Part shown: one piece after another, positions 54,061-61,698 of the stretch | How the letters are laid out: the number at the start of each line of letters is the position of its first letter | Position numbering within the stretch: the first letter of the stretch is position 1 | DNA from: Xanthomonas sp. Leaf131 | GTDB taxonomy: Bacteria; Pseudomonadota; Gammaproteobacteria; Xanthomonadales; Xanthomonadaceae | Reading direction: 5' to 3' | Assembly: GCF_001423495.1 (NCBI RefSeq) | Contig: NZ_LMOG01000021.1 | Location: forward strand, 68,031-132,030 | DNA: 64,000 nucleotides | The notes under the pieces: model-generated | Told to the model about the DNA's origin: nothing | The model's input: the letters and a program-made list of their open reading frames with translations, nothing else | The model's database searches: none | Translations under genes and position numbers: made by a program

Positions 54061-56919
54061 CTACGGCGATCGCTGCGCCAGCAGTTGTGTCACGCGTCGC
54101 TCCAGATCGGCCGCAAGGAAGGGTTTGGTCAACACTTCCATCCCTTCGTCCAGCTGCCCCGCTCCCACCGCAGCGGTGGCCGCGTACCCGGTGACGAACA
54201 ACACCGGCAGTGCCGGCCGATATTGCCGGCCCGCATCGGCAACCTGGCGCCCGTTCAAGCCACCGGTCAAGCCGACGTCCGTCACCAGCAAGTCGATCGT
54301 GTCGTGCGAGCGCAACCGCTCCACTGCGGCGCTGCCTTCGGCTGTTTCGATGACGCGGTAACCCGCCTCCGTCAGCACCTCGGACATCAGCACGCGGATC
54401 GGCGTTTCGTCTTCCACCAGCAGCACGGTGCAGCTGCGCTCCCTAGCCTGCATCGCCAGCGCGCGCGGGTGCTGCACCTCGCCTTGCGGCAGCACACCGT
54501 TGAAGCGCGGCAGATACAGCAACATCGTGGTACCCACGCCTTCTTCCGAATCGATGCGCACATGCCCGCCGGACTGCCGGGTGAACCCGTAGATCATCGA
54601 CAAACCCAAGCCAGTGCCCTGCCCGATCGGTTTGGTGGTGAAAAATGGCTCGAACACCTTGGACATGACCTCGGCCGTCATGCCGGTGCCGTTGTCCTGC
54701 ACGCTCAGGCACACATAGTCGCCCACCGGCAGATCGAGGTGCTGGGCTGCGGCCTCGTTCAACGCGCAATTGGCAATGGCAATGGTGAGCTCGCCGCCAT
54801 CGGGCATGGCATCGCGTGCGTTGATGCACAGGTTCAACAGCGCATTTTCCAGCTGCGGCGCATCCACCAGTACTTTCCACGGCTCCGCCGCCGGGCGCAG
54901 TTGCAGGACGATGGACGGGCCCAGTGTGCGCGCGATGATGTCGTGCAGATCGCGCACCAGCGCTTCCACCTCCAGCGCGGTGGGCGCCAGCGTCTGCCTG
55001 CGTGAAAACGCCAGCAAGCGCTGGGTCAGCGCAGTGGCGCGCGCAGCGCTGGATTGCGCCATCTCCACATAACGCTCCAGACGATCGTATTTGCCCTGTT
55101 CGATCCGTGTCTGCAGCAATTCCAGGCCAACACTGATCGCGGTCAGCAGGTTGTTGAAGTCGTGCGCCAGACCACCGGTGAGCTGGCCCACCGCTTCCAT
55201 CTTCTGGCTCTGGCGCAGCTTTTCCTCGGCCAACAGCAAGGCCGCGCTGCGCTCGCGCACGCGCTCCTCCAGGGTCTCGGTCAACTGGCGCAATTGCGCT
55301 TCGACAATGCGCTTGTCGGTGATGTCCGCCGCGGTGCCGAACCATTCGACGATCTGCTCACGCTCGTTGAGCAGCGGAATCGCCCGCATCAAGGTCCAGC
55401 CCACCCGCTGATCGGCATCCAGGACGCGATACTCCAGATCCAGCGCAGTTTTGTTGATGATCGAATGCGCAATCGCCTCGGCCAGGCGCGCGCGGTCATC
55501 CGGATGCACCATGTCCTGCTGCCAGTTCGGCGTGGCCGACAACGCATCGCTCAGCGCACCATCGCCGACCAGCTGCCGCAGCTCGCGCCAATCGGCACTG
55601 GCCGAAAAGATCGATTGCGACGACGCGCGCACCAGCGCATCCAGCCGGCGTTCGCTCTTGCGCAAGGCTTCGCTGGCCAGCCGTTCGGCCGTACGGTCGC
55701 GCAGCACCTTGACGAAGCCGATGGCCGCGCCGGTCTCTTCGCGCAGCACCATCAACGAACCATTTGCCCAGAAGCGCTCGCCGGACTTGCGCATATGCCA
55801 GCGCTCGTCCATGCCGCTGCCGCTTTCCAGCGCCGCTGCCGCTTCGATCAACAATTGCCGCTGCGCAACGTCTTCGGGCGTGAACATGCGCTCCAACGAC
55901 TGGCCGAGCATTTCCGCCTCGCTCCAACCCAGAATGCGTCGCGCGCCCTCGTTCCATGAGGTGACCCGTCCCTGCAGATCGGTCGCGATGATCGCGTAAT
56001 CCATCACGCTGTCCAGGATCTGCCGGTTGCGCACCTCGGCCTCGCGCACCGCACGTTCCAGGCTGATGCGGTCGGTGATGTCCAGGCCCTGCACGAAAAT
56101 GCCCGACACCGTGCCATCGGCACCGGCGATCGGCTGATACACCAGATCCAGCAGGCGCCGCTCCACCGGGCCGCCCGGCACCGCCTGCATCTTGTAGACA
56201 AGCGCTTCGGCCGAATACGCACGCCCCGACTGATAGACCTCGTCCAGGCGCCGCAGATGCCCTTGCTCGATCAGGTCCGGCAGCGCCTCGGCCAACGGCT
56301 GCCCGATCACGTCGCGGTGGCCGATCAAGCGCGAATAACCCGGGTTGGCGAACTCCACCCGATGCTGCGGCCCGCTCAGGAACGCCATGAACATCGGCGC
56401 CTGCTCGAACAGCCGGATCAGCCGCTCGTGCTCGTCAGCGAGACGGCTCTGCGCCAGCTTGCGGTCGGTGACTTCGTTGGTCACGCAGAACGCGCCGCCG
56501 ATGCGCCCATCGTCCAGATAGATCGGCGAGAACGAAAACGTCCACCACGTCTCTTCCGGTATGCCATAGCGATTCATGCCGATCGGCACTTCTTCGAAAC
56601 GCGACGCGCGCCCTGCGAACGCGGCTTCGATCGGCCCACGCACGGCCTCCCATGCATCGGCCCACAACTCGCGTAGCGGTGCCCCCAGCGCCTGCGGCTG
56701 ACGCGGCCCCAAAATCGGCGTGTACGCATCGTTGTAGAAAAAGGTCAGCGCATCGCCCCACACCACATACATGCTTTCCGGCGACGCCAGCATCAGACTG
56801 ACCGCATTGCGCAACGGCGATGGCCACTGCGCACTCGGCCCGAGTTGCGTGGACTCCCAATCGTGGCTGCGCACCGCCTGCGCCATGGCGCTATCGCCAT
56901 GCGGAAAGGACGCGCTCAT
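54061..56919 (-). CDS. Multi-PAS hybrid sensor histidine kinase
   Basis: The 952-residue product starts at MSASFPHGDSAMAQAVRSHD; an open extension of 19 codons is Arg-rich. It has a GAF/PAS-like N-terminus (YVVWGDALTFFYNDAYTPIL), PAS domains around RVEFANPGYSRLIGHRDVIG, AIIATDLQGRVTSWNEGARR and VEWFGTAADITDKR, the H-box GGLAHDFNNLLTAIS, an HATPase (GTGLGLSMIYGFTRQSGG) and a C-terminal receiver (LLVTDVGLTGG). No LOV cysteine motif is seen, and no membrane segment. It converges on the response-regulator gene, and its receiver resembles that of the kinase coupled to KaiC. Confidence 0.93.
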   Translation of the reverse strand: MSASFPHGDSAMAQAVRSHDWESTQLGPSAQWPSPLRNAVSLMLASPESMYVVWGDALTFFYNDAYTPILGPRQPQALGAPLRELWADAWEAVRGPIEAAFAGRASRFEEVPIGMNRYGIPEETWWTFSFSPIYLDDGRIGGAFCVTNEVTDRKLAQSRLADEHERLIRLFEQAPMFMAFLSGPQHRVEFANPGYSRLIGHRDVIGQPLAEALPDLIEQGHLRRLDEVYQSGRAYSAEALVYKMQAVPGGPVERRLLDLVYQPIAGADGTVSGIFVQGLDITDRISLERAVREAEVRNRQILDSVMDYAIIATDLQGRVTSWNEGARRILGWSEAEMLGQSLERMFTPEDVAQRQLLIEAAAALESGSGMDERWHMRKSGERFWANGSLMVLREETGAAIGFVKVLRDRTAERLASEALRKSERRLDALVRASSQSIFSASADWRELRQLVGDGALSDALSATPNWQQDMVHPDDRARLAEAIAHSIINKTALDLEYRVLDADQRVGWTLMRAIPLLNEREQIVEWFGTAADITDKRIVEAQLRQLTETLEERVRERSAALLLAEEKLRQSQKMEAVGQLTGGLAHDFNNLLTAISVGLELLQTRIEQGKYDRLERYVEMAQSSAARATALTQRLLAFSRRQTLAPTALEVEALVRDLHDIIARTLGPSIVLQLRPAAEPWKVLVDAPQLENALLNLCINARDAMPDGGELTIAIANCALNEAAAQHLDLPVGDYVCLSVQDNGTGMTAEVMSKVFEPFFTTKPIGQGTGLGLSMIYGFTRQSGGHVRIDSEEGVGTTMLLYLPRFNGVLPQGEVQHPRALAMQARERSCTVLLVEDETPIRVLMSEVLTEAGYRVIETAEGSAAVERLRSHDTIDLLVTDVGLTGGLNGRQVADAGRQYRPALPVLFVTGYAATAAVGAGQLDEGMEVLTKPFLAADLERRVTQLLAQRSP

Positions 56920-57385
56920 GCGGTAAGCGACCGCGACCGCGCCACGGCCATGCGGCAATCGCAATGCCCGGGCCACCGGCGCAACACAGCGCGGCCCCGG
57001 GCCGGAAGATCGATCACACCTACCTGCATCGTTTTCAAAACCATTGAAGAGAGGCCAGCTGGCAACCTTGCATGTGGCCTATCGGGAAGACCGGCTGCAC
57101 GCGCGCGCGCCTATCATCTGACCTGCGCCCGGCCGCGTCCAGCCAAACGCAGGCGGCATTGCTGAATAGCTAGCGCAGGTCACGTTCACCACCCAGCACC
57201 GATGTGATGGATCGCAGCGAGTGCGCAACGCTCGTAGGGCGGTTGGCACGCCGAACCAGGCAAGGCGTGCGGTGCCTGGCAGCGCCCATTGGCGTCACTG
57301 CAGCCGCTAATGCGTAGCCAGCAACGGCAAAGATGCCCCGCGCCTTCATGCCCGATAACATGGCCCGATGGCTGAAAGGCATCCC
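56920..57385. other. Divergent intergenic region, nothing recognised
   Basis: About 465 bases between the divergent starts of the multi-PAS kinase and the MarR gene. It includes an alternating CGCGCGCGCG tract near 57100 that could take an unusual helix form. A GCAACC at 57062-57067 is not followed by GCAC at 16 bases. No gene, RNA or clear promoter is seen. Confidence 0.4.
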
Positions 57386-57862
57386 ATGGTTGCGCATATG
57401 CAGTATCAAGACGAACGCATTCATCCCCAGGCTGCCGTGGCGCCGGGCTATCTGGCCAACCACGCTGCGCGGGTCTTCAATCGACTGGTCGACGCCGAAC
57501 TGCGGCCGCACGGCGTGTCGCTGGCGCTGATCGGGCCGATTATGTTGCTGTCGTGGAAGGGGCCGATGTTGCAACGCGACCTGGTCATCGCCTCGGCGGT
57601 CAAGCAGCCCGCCATGGTGGCCCTGCTCGACAAGCTGGAAGAGCAAAAACTCATCAAACGCACTGCGACACCGCAGGATCGCCGCGCCGCGCTGGTGTCG
57701 CTCACCGCGCGCGGTCGCAAGGTGGCGGAGCTGGGTGGCCGGGTGCTGATCGATCTGAATACCGATGCATTGAAAGGCTTCTCACCGGAAGAGGCACAGA
57801 ACACCATCGCGTTCATGCAGCGCCTGATCATCAACATGGAGCAACGCGGCGCCGACCTGTAA
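57386..57862 (+). CDS. MarR-family transcription regulator
   Basis: The 158-residue product, started at the ATG with GAAAGG six bases upstream (57386; an ATG at 57368 is the alternative), has the MarR winged helix. It shows VFNRLVDAELRPHGVSLALIG, the recognition helix region VIASAVKQPAMVALLDKLEEQKLIKR, and the wing TATPQDRRAALVSLTARGR. MarR dimers bind short inverted repeats and release them on ligand binding. The stop overlaps a perfect 7-bp inverted repeat before the FAD-monooxygenase gene, so it is likely to control that gene. Confidence 0.93.
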   Translation: MVAHMQYQDERIHPQAAVAPGYLANHAARVFNRLVDAELRPHGVSLALIGPIMLLSWKGPMLQRDLVIASAVKQPAMVALLDKLEEQKLIKRTATPQDRRAALVSLTARGRKVAELGGRVLIDLNTDALKGFSPEEAQNTIAFMQRLIINMEQRGADL

Positions 57863-57878
57863 TATCACTCCTGATATT
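57861..57878. promoter_or_regulatory. Probable MarR operator
   Basis: AATATCA (57861-57867) and TGATATT (57872-57878) form a perfect 7-bp inverted repeat with a 4-base centre. It lies 19 bases before the FAD-monooxygenase ATG, overlaps the end of the MarR gene, and is AT-rich in a GC-rich genome. This is the usual size and place of a MarR operator. Confidence 0.6.
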
Positions 57879-57897
57879 TATATTTTCGGGTGATTGT

Positions 57898-59082
57898 ATG
57901 GCGCGTCGCATCCTCATCACCGGCGCCAGCGTCGCCGGCAACACCGCCGCCTGGACGCTTGCCAACCAGGGACTCGACGTCGTAGTGGTGGAACAGGCCG
58001 CGCAGTTCCGCGACGGTGGCCAGAACATCGACGTGCGCGGCGTCGGCCGCCAGGTCCTGCAACGCATGGGGCTGGAACAGGCCGCACTCGAGCATGGCAC
58101 CGGTGAGCAAGGCACCGCCTGGGTCGACGAACACGGCCATGCGGTTGCCACCTTCAAGACCGACGACATCGACGGTGACGGCCCGACCGCCGAGCTGGAG
58201 ATCCTGCGCGGCGACCTCGCCCGCCTGCTCTACGAAGCCGCACGCGCGAAGGTGACGTATCGCTTCGGCGACCGCATCGCCAGCATCAAAGGCGACGGCA
58301 ACGGCGCCACAGTCCATTTCCACAGCGGAGACAGCGACCGCTTCGATGCGGTCATCATCGCCGAAGGTGTTAGCTCCTCCACGCGCGAACAGCTTTTTCC
58401 CGGCGAAAACGACCCGCGCTGGATGGATCTGACCATTGCCTACTTCACCATCGCACGCAGCGCAGACGACGATCGCTTATGGCGCTGGTATCACGCCCCC
58501 GGCGGCCGCAGCATCTCGTTGCGGCCGGACCGGCACGGCACCACGCGCGCCATGCTGTCGCTGCAGAAGGTGTCCGATGGCGAGCAAGACTGGGACCAGG
58601 CAACGCAGAAAGCTTACTTGCGTGATCACTTCGCCGATGCCGGCTGGCAGGCGGTGCGTGTACTGGACGGCATGGACAGCACCGACGATTTCTACTTCGA
58701 CGCCTTGCGGCAGGTGCGCATGCCGCGCTGGCACTCAGGGCGCGTCGTTCTGACCGGCGATGCGGCCTGGTGCGCAACGCCGCTGGCCGGTATCGGCGCC
58801 ACGCTGGCGGTCACCGGCGGCTATGTATTGGCAAGCGAGATCGCACGTGCCGATTCTATGGAAAGCGCATTCGCCGCCTACGAGGCCGCCATGCGGCCGA
58901 TGGTCGAACAGGGCCAGGGCGTGCCCAAGATCGGGCCGCGACTGATGAACCCCCACAGCCGGCTCGGCATCCAGCTGCTGCACGGCGCACTGAAGTTCGC
59001 CAGCCAACCGAGCATCCAGACCATCGCTGCGAAGCTGATGACGCCCTCGATCAAGGCACCGGATCTGACGCGCTACGACTGA
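57898..59082 (+). CDS. FAD-dependent monooxygenase (PHBH/tetracycline-destructase-like)
   Basis: The 394-residue product starts MARRILITGASVAGNTAAWT. The FAD-binding GxGxxG-like loop appears as GASVAGNT, then EQAAQFRDGGQNIDVRGVGRQ, ILRGDLARLLYEAA (the conserved R-G-D-L), and the second FAD site VVLTGDAAWCATPLAGIGATLAVTGGYVLA. It is close to flavoprotein monooxygenases that hydroxylate aromatic compounds or inactivate tetracyclines. The substrate cannot be told. It is paired with the MarR gene and follows its probable operator; GGGTGA is the likely ribosome site. Confidence 0.92.
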   Translation: MARRILITGASVAGNTAAWTLANQGLDVVVVEQAAQFRDGGQNIDVRGVGRQVLQRMGLEQAALEHGTGEQGTAWVDEHGHAVATFKTDDIDGDGPTAELEILRGDLARLLYEAARAKVTYRFGDRIASIKGDGNGATVHFHSGDSDRFDAVIIAEGVSSSTREQLFPGENDPRWMDLTIAYFTIARSADDDRLWRWYHAPGGRSISLRPDRHGTTRAMLSLQKVSDGEQDWDQATQKAYLRDHFADAGWQAVRVLDGMDSTDDFYFDALRQVRMPRWHSGRVVLTGDAAWCATPLAGIGATLAVTGGYVLASEIARADSMESAFAAYEAAMRPMVEQGQGVPKIGPRLMNPHSRLGIQLLHGALKFASQPSIQTIAAKLMTPSIKAPDLTRYD

Positions 59083-59133
59083 GCCTGGCGGGCTCTCAAG
59101 CGCTGCGCGCCGCGGCGGCACGTTGCGAGGTGT

Positions 59134-59149
59134 CATCCCGATCGGGATG
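59134..59149. terminator. 16-bp palindrome after the monooxygenase gene
   Basis: CATCCCGA directly followed by TCGGGATG, 52 bases past the stop. It could fold as a short hairpin at the transcript end or bind a dimer. A second smaller palindrome TGCGTC-GA-GACGCA follows near 59230-59243. The 276-base gap before the chemoreceptor holds no gene. Confidence 0.35.
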
Positions 59150-59358
59150 AGGTTGCGTCGAGACGAAGCCAACCACAGCTGAATCCGGCCGAGGCGCCGG
59201 TTTCAGTTCCAATGGATGGGGTCGCTAACGGATGCGTCGAGACGCAATCGAAGCAGCGGCGGTGATGCCGTTACAAGAAGCGACCCGCCCGCCTTCGCCT
59301 CCCTGCTGTCGTTGGGACTCCCCCGCTCCCCGCTTGTCGGATCATCGATCGAACCCCC

Positions 59359-61470
59359 ATGCATGTCTTCTTGAATCTGCGTATTGGTCAGCGCCTGGCC
59401 CTTGGCTTTCTGTCGATCATCGTGCTGATGGTGATCCTCACCGTGGTCGGCATCCACCGCGTGCGCAGCATCGACCAGCAGCTCACCGCCATCAACGAGG
59501 TCAACAGCGTCAAACAACGCTATGCGATCAACTTCCGCGGCAGCGTCCACGACCGTGCGATCGCCTTGCGCGATGTGGTGCTGATGGACGAGGCGGCAGA
59601 CCGGCATGCGGCAGAACAATCGATCGACAAGCTCGCCGCAGACTATGCCCGCTCTGCGCAGCCGCTCGATAGCATGATCGCCGCCTCGTCGGATGCCAAA
59701 GAGAAACGCATCCTCGAGCAGATCAAGGCGATCGAGCAACGCACCATGCCATTCATCGCAAGCGTGCGCGCGCTGCGCGAGGCAGGCGAAAAACCGCAGG
59801 CAGAGCAGCTGCTATTACATGAAGCGCGCCCCGACTTTATCGCCTGGTTGGCCAGCATCAATGCCTTCATCGATCTGCAGGAAGCCAAGAACCGCGAAGC
59901 CGCCAAAGAAGCCGTCGCCACTGCGCGCGGCTTTGCGATGCTGATGGTGATCTCCACCGTCATCGCGCTGCTGCTGGGCGCCACGATTGCCTTCCTGCTC
60001 ACCCGCAGCGTGGTGCTGCCCTTGCGCCAATCGCTGCGCCTGGCAGAGCGCATCAACGACGGCGACCTGCGCAGCCAGGACATGCCCACCAGCAACGACG
60101 AATCCGGCCAGCTGCTGCGTGCCATGCAACACATGCAGCGCCGCCTGCAGGACGTGATCTCTGCCCAGCGCGCCATGGCCGCCCGCCACGAAGCCGGCGA
60201 GATCAGCTACCGCACCGACGCGCAGCGTTTTCCCGGCGAATACGGCGATATGGTGCAAGACACCAACGCACTGGTGCATGCGCACGTACAGACGCAGCTA
60301 CGCATGACCGAGGTCATGGGCAGCTACGCGGTGGGCAATCTCGCCCAGGAGATCGAACAGTATCCCGGCGAAAAGGCCGCCATCACTGCCACCATGCAGC
60401 AGGTGAGGCAAAACCTGCGTGCCATCAACGCACAGATCCAGGAACTCACCCAGGCCGCCTGTGCAGGCAACTTCGCACTCCGCGGCCAGCCGGAAAAGTT
60501 CGAGCACGACTTCCGCCTGATGGTCGAAAACCTCAACACCATGATGGCCACCTCCGACACCAACCTGGCCAGGTTCTCCGACCTGCTGCGCGCCATCGCC
60601 GACGGCGACCTGACCGTGCGCATGACCGGCAACTTCCACGGCGTGTTCGCCTCCATGCGCGACGATGCCAACAGCACCGTGCACCGCCTCACTGACATCG
60701 TCACGCATATCCAGACCACTTCCAACAGCATTGGCTTTGCCGCCGAAGACATCGCCAGCGGCAATCAGGAACTGGCCCGCCGCAGCGAACAACAGGCTGC
60801 CAGTCTCGAAGAAACCGCAGCCTCCATGGAAGAGCTGACCTCCACCGTCAAGCAGAACGCCGAGCACGCCAGCCGCGCCAACCAGCTCGCGCTGGGCGCC
60901 GCCGCGATCGCCTCGGACGGACGCGACGTGGTCGGCCAGGTCATCGAACAGATGTCCGGTATCGAAGCGGCGTCCAAGCGCATCGCCGACATCATCTCGG
61001 TCATCGACGGCATCGCCTTCCAGACCAATATCCTGGCCCTCAACGCCGCCGTCGAAGCCGCACGCGCAGGCGAACAAGGTCGCGGATTCGCCGTCGTGGC
61101 CTCCGAAGTGCGCACCCTCTCACACCGCTCATCGGACGCCGCCAAGGAAATCAAACGGCTGATCGACGACTCCGTACAACGCGTCGCCGACGGCGCCACA
61201 CTGGTGCAAAAAGCCGGCACCACCATGAGCGAGGTCGTCACCAGCGTCCAGCACGTCACCGACATCATGGGCCACATCTCCGCCGCCTCCAAAGAACAGG
61301 CCGGCGGCATCGAACAGGTCAACCAGACCATCGCCCAGATGGACGAAACCACCCAGCAAAACGTCAGCCTGGTGGAAGCGGCGAGCACCGCTGCGCGTGC
61401 GCTGGAAGAACATTCTACGCAGCTGACGCGGGCTGTTGAGGTGTTTAAGGTCAAGGCAGCTGTGATGTGA
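59359..61470 (+). CDS. Methyl-accepting chemotaxis protein
   Basis: The 703-residue product starts [20 protein letters not shown]. It has a first membrane segment (about 13-32), a periplasmic four-helix sensor domain of about 160 residues (MCP_sig/TarH-like), a second membrane segment (about 193-215) and HAMP-type repeats. The signalling domain has [18 protein letters not shown] at the hairpin tip and [20 protein letters not shown] as methylation region. An additional module of about 130 residues between HAMP and signalling part ([26 protein letters not shown]) looks like repeated HAMP units. It has no pentapeptide tether for CheR. The ligand is unknown. Confidence 0.94.
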   Translation: MHVFLNLRIGQRLALGFLSIIVLMVILTVVGIHRVRSIDQQLTAINEVNSVKQRYAINFRGSVHDRAIALRDVVLMDEAADRHAAEQSIDKLAADYARSAQPLDSMIAASSDAKEKRILEQIKAIEQRTMPFIASVRALREAGEKPQAEQLLLHEARPDFIAWLASINAFIDLQEAKNREAAKEAVATARGFAMLMVISTVIALLLGATIAFLLTRSVVLPLRQSLRLAERINDGDLRSQDMPTSNDESGQLLRAMQHMQRRLQDVISAQRAMAARHEAGEISYRTDAQRFPGEYGDMVQDTNALVHAHVQTQLRMTEVMGSYAVGNLAQEIEQYPGEKAAITATMQQVRQNLRAINAQIQELTQAACAGNFALRGQPEKFEHDFRLMVENLNTMMATSDTNLARFSDLLRAIADGDLTVRMTGNFHGVFASMRDDANSTVHRLTDIVTHIQTTSNSIGFAAEDIASGNQELARRSEQQAASLEETAASMEELTSTVKQNAEHASRANQLALGAAAIASDGRDVVGQVIEQMSGIEAASKRIADIISVIDGIAFQTNILALNAAVEAARAGEQGRGFAVVASEVRTLSHRSSDAAKEIKRLIDDSVQRVADGATLVQKAGTTMSEVVTSVQHVTDIMGHISAASKEQAGGIEQVNQTIAQMDETTQQNVSLVEAASTAARALEEHSTQLTRAVEVFKVKAAVM

Positions 61471-61698
61471 GCTATGCCAGGTCGCGATGGTGGTCCATTT
61501 GCGTACCAGTTCAGCACGGCAAGGCCGATTGGATAGTTCCGCCGGTCAAGCCTGAAAATCGGAGCGCAAGAAAATCTTCAGACCTTCCTTACCTCTCCGA
61601 TCTACAAACAAAACACGAACCGGATCGTGTCCTGGCGTGTGCTTGACCGGCTCAGAGTCGGCCGAGAGCAGCGGCAAGCGCGAAAACCTCAGTGGCGA

